A stretch of DNA of 64,000 nucleotides from Hirudo medicinalis (lineage: Eukaryota; Annelida; Clitellata; Hirudinida; Hirudinidae): the NCBI GenBank assembly GCA_011800805.1, contig MPNW01000152.1, positions 319,159 to 383,158 on the forward strand. Direction: 5' to 3'. The position numbers were made by a program, and so were the translations under genes. Below, piece after piece: positions 36,901 to 48,603 of the stretch (position 1 is the first letter of the stretch; each line of letters opens with the position of its first letter). A model generated the notes under the pieces. It did no database searches and was not told where the DNA came from. It was given only the letters and a program-made list of their open reading frames with translations.

Positions 36901-37888
36901 AGTCAAAAGCGAAGCATCAAAAGATTTTGAAGGTCTCATCGTGTCGGCATTAGCCGAAGTCTTGTTTCCATTTGAATCGTCAGTTCGGTTAGAACATGTT
37001 CTCGCATCCAATTCCCGACATGTTTCCGAGGTATTACGAACTGCAGGCACTACCGAAGAAGTTGCATTCCTTTTGCTAGCTCGAGGGAGAGATTCTGACT
37101 GTAATTAATTAATAATTGTAGTTAATTAATGTTTCGAGTTCTCAATGTTTTAATATACATTGCATTCAGTCTTTAATTGCATAACCTTAATTTCAGATCT
37201 TTTCAGTCTTTCCAATTGGCCAGTCAATTCAGCAACTTTCATCAAAGCAAGAGCAAGTTCTTTCTCCTTCAAGAAGATCAGAGCATTCAAAGTTTCTCGT
37301 TCCGTGCTTCCTATGAATTGTTATTATGATATTCAATCTATGTTTTACCATTAATTTTGATCACATAAAAACTATTTTTTTCTGATAGCAGATGGAAAGG
37401 AATTTATTTTAAGTATATTAGCTTGTAACAAAACAAGTTTATTGGAGAAAACATTTGCTTTTTATTTAGAGTGACAAGTGATTTTGTTCCAGATAAACAA
37501 GTAATAACCATAAAGCATGAAAACAACTATGATAAATTGCAGATGCATTGACAGCATCAAATGTAATTAACTCACTCAGAATTTTTGAATTGACTACATT
37601 TTGGCTGCCATAAATAAGTTATCTAATAAATGCAAATGGAATCAAATCAGCTTAGATGTGAGGAATTCAAATTAAATTTAAATGTGAAATGATGACATTG
37701 CAATAAATCTATAATTCATAGACATGCTACAACTTTCAAGGCTAATTAGCCTAACATGATGTAAATCCATCCCAACCACTTGAAGAATTTGAAGTTGTTG
37801 CACACTGTTGCTGATGCTGAAGTTGTAGAGATTTCAACCTCATCTCCTGAGCTGCCACTTCATTCTTCAATTCTTGCAATCTCTCCAT
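33903..37888 (-). CDS. ASPP: ASPP-family protein (ankyrin repeats plus SH3), p53/PP1-binding regulator
   Basis: Homologue of apoptosis-stimulating proteins of p53, whose ankyrin-SH3 module binds p53 family members and PP1. Exons in phase: 37777-37888, 37186-37310, 35161-37098, 34958-35091, 34598-34764, 33903-34162, giving 911 residues. A short N-terminal coiled coil (MERLQELKNEVAAQEMRLKS) and a second helix (FLKEKELALALMKVAEL) lead into a long Ser-rich disordered region in one 1.9-kb exon. Next is the conserved RKRVTIDPSFLF block before the ankyrins, then repeats with GMTALHMAV and TPLHYAALGNKIEITELLL. The C-terminal SH3 has ADYEAE, EWWWA and EGYVPRSIL. About 16 residues follow the SH3. No Ras-association domain was seen at the N-terminus. 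A TAA 21 bases upstream of ATG 37888 is in frame, so the protein starts there unless 5' exons splice in between. Confidence 0.92.
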
Positions 37889-39324
37889 GGCGTGAGAGTG
37901 TATTCGTTAAGAAACAATGCCCTGAAATGTAGAGTTAAAGATTGATTTAGTGGGTTGCTTACTCCAGCTTAAACTCTATTTCCAGCATCATTTCATATGC
38001 AAAGGAAGATACATATAATCATTAAGACCAAAAATATTTACTTCAGCAGTAAAAAATAATTGAAGACATTTAAAAAAAATATCTTCAATTTATATTCAAT
38101 AACCACCATTTTTTCCAACTACACAAAATACATCTCCAACATTTTTATCACAAAATACCTTTACATCAAACATCAGTCTTCACTATGAAATCTAGCAATT
38201 TTTCTTCGTTAATGACTTATAAGTGGATAACTTTTACTTATTTAAATAGATTTTAACTTCTATGAAACCAGCAAATAATCCGTGTTTGCTATGTTGTTGA
38301 TCATTGTCGTTTCACACCAGAATAAAACGTATCAGATACATTTATTTGGAAACTTCTCTTGGGCTTAGAAATTCGTTGTTAAACGCCATTCACTCTGCAC
38401 GGTTTAAGCATTTTTAATCAGCTCATCACAATCATGCTTGACCAAAATCACAAAATAAAAATGCAATCGTTAGGTATTGTAACTCACAGACTTCATGTAT
38501 ATAAAATATCACGATCTATGCAGACATAACACAGGCGCGAGGCGCACCCACAACGAAAGGGCCGCTTATGTTTTTTACAAATTCAACTCCCTTCTAAATA
38601 AACATCCTAACCAAAAACCTATATCGTCACCTCATGGAGGATAAGAACTTAAAAAACGATTACCAATATTTGTTGACTATTTGCTTTCATATTAAGATTA
38701 AGAAATCCTCAAGAATTCTCTGATATGTTTCGGAGAACTACCAAAAAACAATGAAATATTGAAAACTAAGAATCTTACCGCCTCATTACAGGTGGCAGAC
38801 GCGCTCACGCATTTTCCATATACGATCGCTGATACACATTTACCTTAGCTTTATCGAACGCAGGTATGCCACACACTGACAAATCAGAAAACATCCACAA
38901 CTGTTGCATCGATCCTCCGTTAGCCTTCTCAACAAAGTATCATTTCATGAGCTAATCCATTCGTCACAGTAAGCTACTTATTAAAGTTGGCTCATCATTT
39001 GCTCAATTTTTATTGTAGTGACTTACTCCTTCAGAAAAAAAAAAATTATCCAGTAAAATTTTATGTGCATATTACATAAAGCATGAATCATCACACCACA
39101 ACAGCATCATAACCGCCGATCACTCTTCAAGGATCAAACCTAACACTTTGTGTTTCAAGTTTATATTGGAAATTCCAAAGTTTTCCAAGTGAAAGATTTG
39201 AGAGTATTGGTATCATTGAATAAAAAACTTCAGGATTGAAATTCTGTGGAGAATGTAACATATTGTTGCAGAGGACTTATTGTGTTATCTTCTAAATAAG
39301 ATATATGAGACATCATGATTTGTT
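37889..39324. other. intergenic, nothing recognised
   Basis: Upstream of the ASPP gene and downstream of YIF1. A short GC-richer patch at 38520-38570 (CAGGCGCGAGGCGCACCC) is the only compositional anomaly and might be the ASPP promoter or 5' exon. No ORF or repeat recognised. Confidence 0.4.
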
Positions 39325-41378
39325 TCAATCAAATGATTCTTCCAGTGGTTCAAAAATGGCAAGCTTCCTGGTGAGCCACCACATCAGAACTGGCTGGATG
39401 ATGGCCACAAGAAGCAACATGTACAGACGTCGCTTGCTGGCCAATTCGAATGTGCCTGCATCAGGATGACCCAAGATTGACACCCTCAATGACTTCACCT
39501 GGAATGAAGCTTGCAATTACTTTACCTTGGAAATCATTGGGGATTAGTTGACAATCAAATAACAAAACTTGAGATTTAGATTCACCAACTGCACTCATTA
39601 CTCAATGACCAATATTTATGTTATACTTTGTTATTTTTCCAACAGGCAATTTATATAAATATGAGACATTTCAAACACTTCGAACAAACCACCAACTAGG
39701 AAAAATGCTATTGTAAAACTCATCCAGGCAAGGCTGACATAGTATCCTGTGGAGAAGAAGGGGATGCTGGCGAGTAATATGATAATGATCCTGGATAAAT
39801 TCAAACGAATCACAAGTCAATGTGGTGTAATTTGTTACAGTATTAGATACCAATATGAATTGCTTAATTACTAAGCATAATAAAGTTATTAACAGTTAGT
39901 GTCACTTTTAAAAACAAACAACATTGTTATCATTATAATTAAGCCTCACCCAACATATTTGTAGCCACAGCAAGCCAGCCAATCTAGATATGAAGGAGAA
40001 TTATTGCCAGATGGTATGTTGAGGATGCTCTTAGTAATGAGTAGCAGCAACATTTCAAGGACTGTCCATACCAGGGCAGTGCTTGATATGACCCCGAGCT
40101 GCTCTGGAGAAAATCTGCAACATTTACTACATATTAAAATACACTAATAACATTTTCAAATGCTTAAACACAATCATTATTAATTATTTAATTCATTTCA
40201 ATCAATTATTTAACAATTTCAATGCTTAAACACAATCATTTATCATTAATTACTTATGGCTTATCATGTATTGCAATATAATTCAATTTCCATGCAAAAG
40301 TAAATGGTTAAGTTGGAAATCTGTAAAGAAAAAGTTTAAACTAAACCTAAAATTTATTCACAAACAATTTACAGAATTTACAAAATTAAATTAAACTAAA
40401 TTAGAATTAAACCCCAAATGATTACTTGTGCTGCATTCCCAGCAAAACTCCAGCCAGAAGTGTGTAGGTGACAAAAGCCATAACTATAAACAAAAATTAA
40501 ACTGAATCAGTGGATCACAAGCTGTCACCAACAGCCAAGAACAAACCAGGTATGTACAGATCCCTTGCATTCACATCAAACCTAGGAGCCACTGGGCCAT
40601 CTTGGTTGTGACTTAAAGTCCAGTCCTTCCAAGAGACAAGCACTTACACCATTTAAATTTTACATAATTTTAACAATACACATACTTTGTGGGCGAAAGG
40701 AAACACAAGCAGTCCCAACTTTTTGGCCACATAGGTTGTGTCAACAGCAAAGTAATACTTTATGTTACTTTTAGAGACATATTCTTCTATCTGAAGACAA
40801 AATAAATTGCTTCACATCAGAAATATATTAAGACAATTAATCTAACATATTTGCAAATGCTCAAATTAAAATTTACATTTTTGTTAATCAGTTCAGACCC
40901 TTGTCCAGCCAAGGCTTGACCATATTGCATTGCCATGTTGGTCATTGGATCATTAAAAAGTTGCTGACCAGGATATGAAGGTACATTTGCATACTGGGGA
41001 TTATCTTGAGCATAATTTTGGCCTATTAATAACCACATATTGTAAAAATAAATTCCATTTTAGATTTAAGCATAAACTTAACCATAGAAATTGTTGGGCT
41101 GGTTATTATAGTCATAACCTGTAAAACAAACAAGAAAAACCTGTCAACGCAAGCTTATTAAATTTATTAAAGTTAACTAATATTGTACCTTGAGGATATC
41201 CATACGAGCCCTGACCTATGGATGTGTCATCAAAGAGTTGACTGTTAGTAGGAGCTTTGGGTCTCCCCCTACTTTTTGTGTTTCTACCCCCTTTAAACGA
41301 TGCAACATTTAACAAATAAAGTGGACCGCTATAACCATTTAAATCGTTATAAAACGCGGACTCACTGTTATCAGACAT
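39325..41378 (-). CDS. YIF1: YIF1, Yip1-interacting ER-Golgi membrane protein
   Basis: YIF1 forms a complex with Yip1 on COPII and early Golgi membranes and supports ER-to-Golgi transport. Nine exons in phase: 41189-41378, 41083-41118, 40877-41022, 40686-40790, 40547-40625, 40426-40483, 39950-40114, 39697-39790, 39325-39498, giving 348 residues (vertebrate YIF1A/B 293-314). Diagnostic blocks: [63 protein letters not shown] and [18 protein letters not shown]. The C-terminal half carries about five membrane helices, ending [12 protein letters not shown] plus a short acidic tail. The start ATG opens [12 protein letters not shown]; the longer frame upstream has no ATG. Introns are mostly under 160 bases; the exception is the 311-base intron at 40115-40425. 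Confidence 0.95.
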
Positions 41379-42065
41379 GTTTTGGTCACGAACGTAAACT
41401 GCCACGCCGCTAGATTCACTTTGTGTTTAATTTATATATTTAGTCTAAAAAAAAATGGAATAGCCCAATTAAAGTTACTTCTTTAATAAATACGTAGTTT
41501 TATTAACAGTATTTCGCACTTTGAACTTATTTAATTTAAAAAAAAATAAATATTTAAGTGCTACTTCAAATTACTATAATTTTGTTAGACCTACAGTAAG
41601 TTTTTTTGTCTTCTTGCAGACGAAGGCGGAGCCTCTACTTCTCAAATTGTTTTGATCTTCCTGAGTCAAATTTTCAAGATGGGTTGGTTTTTTTTTATTT
41701 GAGAACATACTCTTTTATTCTATTCGATTGAAATAGTGCATTTGCAACAGCGAGCTGTTAAGATAGTTTTTATATTGTGAAATAGTTAGAGGGCTTTTGG
41801 AGATACGTCTGGCCATGTTTCCCAAATACTATATACGTTTTTTTAAATACAAAAGAGCTATTCGCATTTTCTGCATTGTAACATTTTGTTACGAATGTTA
41901 TCAAACACTATACAAGCTTGTTCTTGAATATTTTTTATGCCTAGAAGGCATAAGATGTAGGGTCAACATTTTACAAAATATACTATGCAATCGAAAATGA
42001 CAATTTGAAAGAATGTCTTGCTTTGGAGTGCAAAGGTAACTTTTACATTTGAAATTTCGATGTAG
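41379..42065. other. divergent intergenic region, probably holding the 5' exon(s) of the ABLIM gene
   Basis: YIF1 and the ABLIM-type gene are head to head. The first coding exon of ABLIM was not resolved. An open frame ending CLALECKG at 42038, next to a GT donor, would splice in phase to the exon at 42066, but it has no ATG. Shared promoter is inference. Confidence 0.35.
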
Positions 42066-45000
42066 GAAAGCATAATTGTGAGGCATGCAAGAAAAAATGC
42101 AAAAAAGAAGCCATTTTCTTGCAAGACAAATATTATCATTTGGATTGCTTTACCTGCTCAGGTAGTTTTAAAAATACTTGTCTAATATCAATTTGTTATA
42201 AATAAAGAATTTAATATTGCAAAATGACAGACATTGCAAATGGCTCAACAGTTATAACGTCCAATGATTATAAAATAAACATTGATTGTGTTCAATGTTT
42301 ATGCAATTTATATATTTATATTGTCTGAATACATTTTACTGATGTCAAAAGAATCTCAGTGATTTATGTTTTTCAGAATGCAAGCAATTATTGAACATGA
42401 ATGATTTTTATTCCAAAAATGGCAAGCATTATTGTCCAGATGATTACAAAAAGTTGTTCATTGTGACTGTAAAGTGTGATGTCTGTGGTAAGCCTGCCAA
42501 AGATGAGGTGATTTCTGTGCTGGGCAAATCCTTTCATCAAGAATGCTTTAAGTGTTCGGGCTGCAAGTGAGTTGAAGATATTCATGTCTTGTGTTTGTGT
42601 CCCTTATTTCTAAATGTGTGTGTTTTTTGTACCTCGATTAAAGCTGAGATTTTCATATTCATGTTACGAATTTGAATTATAACAAGGTTGGTCAGTGTCT
42701 GCTTATAACTGAATGATATTACCACAAGAATTTCAAGTTAATGAATCCTTCGAAGACAATAAAATAAATGTCTCACTCAAAAATAGGAGTTTGGGTTGAT
42801 TGAGAATGTTTATCAGTATAGGGCTTTACCCTTCAATCTACAAACAGCATGGCATATTGAATGTCCATTTAGTGTACCAAGTGACAGTTGATTGTTCAGA
42901 GCAACTATGATTGATGATGGGTGGGCATTTGAGGAGTCCAATGGCTTTTGGACTTTGGGCCTCCATGTCTTCCATCAAATTGCTTGAAGTTGCTATGTTG
43001 GATGTTTTCAATTCTAGCAAACTTTTTCATTCTGGTGAGAAAGTGACACTTTCCAAAGAGAGATTTCAGTGTACATCTTGTTGCAAAGTGGATGACATCG
43101 ACAAGAAGCAAAAAGTGGCAGAACTTGAGAAGCCAGCTGCTCCTGTTGCTTCAGTTGCATCCTGCATTCCTAATGGTTCACCCATGGGTTCTCAATCTAA
43201 GGATGAACATGCAACTCTCAATGATGCACTTGGTTAATGTTTTGCAATTGTTGCCTATGAAGTCATTTAAGTGTAATGTTTTAAAATGATGTTTTACAGG
43301 ATTGGACAATATCATGCAGGAGGTAACAAATTTCTTGATTTGTTTATGAGTGTCTTCCTAAAACCTTTTTCTTCTGAAGAAGAGAGAGGCATCAAAAAGT
43401 CTGCCAAAAGTATTTGGAATGCCTGACAATCGATTCTACAACATGTCCTACCTGGAAAGAGCAGACAACAACTTTAGAAGAGGTCCTACCAGTGACTACA
43501 AATTAAAGTCTCAGACCTCTACCCATTATCATAGGCCTGGTTTGTTGTTTATTGTAATGTTCATAATAATAGGAAAAAATAAAGGTAGAATCATTACATT
43601 AATTGAATCTAATTATGTGGCTGATATCAGTAATTTGTCTGCTGCTGCTGCAAGCAGTTGATTCGGTTAAATTCTTGATTTTTGTTATTGTATTGTAAGT
43701 CTGGATGGAATATTCTGTAATCTTGTCGACCAAAACATGAAAAAAATCAACAAGTGTAATAGTTTCACATTGAGGAGAATAATAATTTTAGTAATAATTT
43801 TAATTTACAGTTTGCATGTTTATGTTAATTGAACTTAAATGTTTACATGTTTTGAGATTAGGTTTTCTAAAGACGCATTTTCATGACACGTGATGTTTTA
43901 ATCTTATGGCATTTAGAGCCACTTTGATGGATGTTTGTGCAATGACTAGGACAGCTGTTTTGTCAAAATATATGAAAGCTCTCAGGAATTCAATAAGAAT
44001 GCAGTGCAGTTGAATAGCTTAAATTAGAGTGTCATCAATGATTGTTGTCATTCATTGATTGGTCAAGCATTGACTACAGATGTAATTTCTTAATTACAAT
44101 AATCAACTTATAAGTACTTACATTAGCCTTACAATGACATGTGAGATTTGTAATGCCATCATTTTGTTTATGTAATGGGTGACAACATCTGAATGGCAAT
44201 GACGATGAGCGATGTTGACAGTGATCGTGCCGATCCAGATTGGGGAGGGTTTTTAAACACTTAACCTTAGGTTTTTTTTAATATTAAGTGCACTCTTAAA
44301 TCTTCTTATTTACTCGTTGTCTTACAGAGAACTTCAGTTATAATAATTTCCGAAAAGATTTCCTACCTGATAAAATGAGTGAGTCAATCATTTAAATAGA
44401 TGGGGTGTTTATTTGTCATTATTTTTCCTTTTTAAATGTCCAGCCATTGCTACTTTATTGTGATCTCATTCATGTTTATTATTTAGATGTTCACTTTAAT
44501 ATTATTATGTTAAAAGTTATTTCTACAATTTAATTGCCATTATTAATATTAATAAAAGTATTGCATACATCACTGCCAAAAATTAGTCATGTTTGGTTTG
44601 TTTTTACCCTTTAGATTATGCGGAGAAATTGGCATTTTCAAGGAGGTCGGAGACTCATGACAGCCTTCTTCCAATTGAGAGAGATGACTGGCCTGGACCT
44701 CCTGATCCTGCAGCTGCTTATCCTGAGCTGTGTTAGTAAGATGTGCTAAATAGTTTCATCAGCTTAGGATGAATTAAGTGATGAAGCAAATGCTAATTAT
44801 ATTCCACTTTGTAACATTGTAGAAACATGAATTTGTTAGAAAATGAATTTGCTATGCTAACATGGTGAGTTGATGGTGTTGATGACTGCTTCCAGTGAGA
44901 GAGAAGGACTTCAACAGGGCCACAGTGGTGAACATAGACAGTGAATCCTCAAAGCAGATGGAAGAGCTCTCAAAGATGTCAAAGGATTCTGGTGCTGCTG

Positions 45001-47404
45001 CAGTCCTGCTGAGGGATTTTCAGAAAAAGAAAGAAGAATCTCCTCTTTTGGATCCCCGCAATGCATCCAGGACGCCATCAGCTGCTGTTGAACCTTTGCA
45101 CAAACCCAGATATGAGACTCCCTATTATGCCTGTTAGTTGCAGTCTGGAGATGTAAATGTACTTCATTTATATGGCGTAATAGTCAGAGGCGCTTTTTGC
45201 TAAACATTTATATAGCGCTCCTTCCCAAGTATGCTTGCAGCAGTGCATGGTTGGTTTTGAACACGACGTGTTAGGACTGTTGCCATTACCACCGCAAGGA
45301 ACACAACCCATTCAATCAACCTGCGAACCTATGAACATAATACTAATAATATAATACCATGGACATTGTGTTTGTTGTGCAATTTACATAGTGGATTAAC
45401 TTTGCTTCTGTTATGTGTGTTTAAGAATTTAACATGTGCTGCTTTCAGCTCCATCACGACACCTGGACATGTTGCCTCAGAGGTCACGCTCCACTGATAA
45501 CACCCTGCTTAAGAACTCTCCCAGAGATGATGTCACCAGACCATACACTTCATGTCAGTTAACAATTATCTCATTGTTTTTATTGGATTAATTCGTTAAT
45601 TCATTGTATAGTGGCAGTCAGGAGCGGGTATCCGCTCCATCATTCTTACCGGACTGGGTCGTCCATGGAGGCCAGGAATGATTATCTTTCTGGTTCTGTT
45701 AGTATCATCAAAACCCCAAGATTGTTCTAAAATTGTTAGTTGATGGCAATGATGATGACTTTCAGGAGATGGCTGACAGCAGACCAGAGAGTGCTGCTGA
45801 TGGATCCTTCGCAGGAAGATTTTGTTGGTTTTGATAATTTTGTTGCATTTGATGTTTTGAACTCTTAGGGAAGGAACATTAGTTAAGACACTGTTGTTGT
45901 TGTTTTTGACTTTACTTTTTAATAAAAAGTTTTTATTGGTTATTATTAACCTTGATTAAGTCAATACATTGAACAAATAATTTAAGTTAACTTAATTTTG
46001 ATCTTCATGTAAGTTGTTTGTCGTGAAATTACCAATCTAATATTTGAAGCATCCCTGAGAGTGGGAGAGATTGATCCTGACACTGGTTTGAGGGTGAGTG
46101 ATTAAGTTGTAACCATTGTCCTTGTATTGGTTAATTTAAAGTGACTTTAATTGCTTAAATGCATCTCATAAATTCACTCAGTTACCACATCATTTCCATC
46201 AATTTTTAAATGAATTTTTCTCAATTTTGTGATTCCAACTTTCCATGTTTGGTAGTTGTTGTTAGCATCTGCAGTGCATTTTAAGTTGAAAATAATTTAT
46301 GCTATGATTAGGGAAGCTGGTGCATTGTTAAATAATGAATATTATTGAAGTCAGCGGATCAACATTGAATGAGAAACCCATAATAAACTAATACATGGTT
46401 TTAAGTATTGCACACCAAAGATTTCAAAGCATTTGCTTGGCATATTTTTCTTTAAAATATTATTAGCAGTTAGGATGGTAATATGATCCTTAAATTGAAC
46501 ATTTGAAGAGGCAATCATGTGGTGCATGTTTGTTTCATGTTTACATAGTTTACCTTAATTAATGATTTTCATTGGGCAGTCGACTGAATATTACTTTGTT
46601 AAGTGATGAAACTGCTCAAAAGCTTGTCTTTGGCAACATTGTTTTATCTTTAAAATGTCACGAATGATGAATCATTGATGCTTGATGATTCATTCACATA
46701 TTTTCACAATATTTTCTTTATAACTATTTTATAAATGTTATTTTAAGACCTAAGAAGGACATTATTTAAACTTGTTTCTTCATTTATCATTTGTTAACCA
46801 AGACCAATGATTTGATCGAGGTTAAGATGTTTACGATAATGAATATGGCAATTTGATGTTGAATATTTATTAATAACTTTGAGAGGACGCACTTGTAAGT
46901 AGATGCCTTATTTGTGATTAATTTATTTAGAATTTCCATAATGATCTTCTAATATACCTATTAATCATTTTAATTTACCGAAAACAGATAAGCAGGCATT
47001 CCAGGGCTTCAACTCTTCCTGTTGGAATGTCAGGCCTGTCCTCGTTCACGAAGATGGCAGCAGGATCGCTCAAATCCAACGATCCTCCCAAGGTTTCCGA
47101 ATGATACTGCCTTTCTTGCAATTATTGTGTGACAATTACTTTTGTTAACCTATTCAAGATTTATTCCTTCAAAGAACTTTGTGAAATCACTGAGAAGCCA
47201 CTGCCAGGAGTAGATCGAGATGCTTTGGAGGTGAGACTTCATTTGCGATCAGTTTGGTCAGATCATTAAAAATTGTCCTCGTATTTTTAGAATCATCTAT
47301 CAAGGGAGGAGTTCATTGATGTTTTCCACATGGATTCACGTGATTTCAATCTTCTTCCTCCTTGGCAGAGAAATGAATTGAAGATCAAAGTTGGTCTGCT
47401 ATGA
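42066..47404 (+). CDS. ABLIM: actin-binding LIM protein (ABLIM/UNC-115 type), LIM domains plus villin headpiece; 5' end unresolved
   Basis: Cytoskeletal adaptor: LIM zinc fingers bind signalling partners and the villin headpiece binds F-actin. Fifteen exons in phase: 42066-42161, 42377-42566, 43018-43232, 43300-43322, 43380-43539, 44328-44378, 44615-44731, 44896-45132, 45449-45553, 45612-45697, 45766-45823, 46050-46093, 46988-47092, 47159-47230, 47291-47404, giving at least 556 residues. LIM1 begins CEACKKKC with HLDCFTC; LIM2 begins CDVCGKPAKDEV with HQECFKCSGC. A Ser-rich linker has the family phrases HYHRPG and DDWPGPPDP. The C-terminus is a headpiece (YSFKELC, LSREEFIDVFHM, LPPWQRNELKIKVGLL). 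Only two LIM domains are seen, against four in vertebrate ABLIM. The 5' exon and start are missing from this model. The exon at 45766 depends on using donor TCT|GTTAGT at 45697; the nearby TG|GTTCTG donor would give a stop. Confidence 0.88.
45153..45335 (+). repeat. SINE-like interspersed repeat, family A copy 2
   Basis: Matches copy 1 (11435) over most of its length: AAATGTACTTCATTTATAT, CAGAGGCGCTTTTTGCTAA, CATTTATATAGCGCTCCTT, TTAGGACTGTTGCCATTACC, and GGAACACAACCCATTC. It sits in an ABLIM intron, starting 20 bases after the exon end at 45132. No coding capacity. Confidence 0.75.
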
Positions 47405-48603
47405 TCAGAGTTAATCTCTCTTATCTTGGGATCAAGATTTTCGAGCATGTTCGGTGTTTTGTGTTGTGTGTCCTTCAGCGTTCGTGTTTGGAGTGTCGTG
47501 TGTTTTGTGGAATATTTTCTTATAAGAAGCGATTATTTTTAACCTGATTGTTCTGTGCCGCTCTGCTTATGTAATTCCATTTTCCTTTTGCTTGGCATTG
47601 CTTGCTTCGATTGCATTCTATTTTTCTGCTTTTATCAATCTTTGGTTCAAAGAGGAACTAGTGGACTTAGTCACATATCAACTGTCGATTGTAGTTGAAT
47701 GAGTTGCTTAGTGGCTACTTTTGAACCAACTACTCGGTGAGCTGATTCATGCTCTTCCCTTCCTCAACACTTTATCAATATTATAATCATTTTGATCGAA
47801 CTATCATTACTCCACCAAAGTCATTATGACACCTTTTTGCTTTGTTTTTTCTTGCAATTTGCTCTTTTTACAGTTTCGTAGCAATTAAATCATGAATTAA
47901 TAGCTTTTAGCCATTCGAGTTCCAGTTTATTTTTATCTTCCTTGCTATGAGTATGCAAATGTCTGCAGCCTTAAAGTTATAATTTTGTTATGTTAGCATC
48001 TTTAAGATCAACTTGTTTAAGAGGCCCTAAATTGTGTCCTTTGTTTCATAAGAGAAGTGTTTACTAGTTTAATAGCCTACTGTAACATGTAGAGATGTTT
48101 ACATTCTGAATCACGTGGGGGCTGGCTGCTAAATTCGATTATGATAAATAAAATTTTAATCTCTTTGTTGTCAATTACAGTACTTCACAAAATTGCAAGA
48201 ATGAAAAACCAGTATTTTCATAAAATGAACTTCTGCATTAAAAACAATTTTACCCAACTGCCATTCAGAACTTTTAGAACAGGCATAATGCTAAAGCTTC
48301 AATAAATTTAAAAGTGGACTAAATTATTTGACTTTGGATGAGATCTAAGCATTGAGACTAGCGTTGGGAGCATCCCACTTTGGTGTTCGCAGTCTCTTAT
48401 GTGCAATCAGAGCTGTGCTCATGTGCTTGCACTTACACAACATGAGCAAAGGTATGAATGAATAAATCGATCAGATCTAGTGTTTTGTTCCTGTTGCGTG
48501 GCATCACAAAACGGTTGCTAAATTTGAACAATAATCACATTGTTACAATAATCAGGTGAAAGAGTTAGTATTTCAAAATAAATTTTGTTTGTCTGCAGAT
48601 TCA
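47405..48603. other. intergenic between convergent ABLIM and WDR44
   Basis: About 1.2 kb of AT-rich sequence expected to hold both 3'UTRs. An AATAAA signal occurs near 48148 on the plus strand. No ORF, RNA gene or repeat recognised. Confidence 0.5.

Noticed and set aside
36785..37108. 107-codon plus-strand ORF rich in Glu
   Set aside because: It is antisense to the large ASPP exon; its acidic character reflects the opposite-strand Ser codons.
41797..42000. 67-codon plus-strand ORF upstream of ABLIM
   Set aside because: It is not in phase with the first LIM exon and has no LIM residues; not accepted as its 5' exon.
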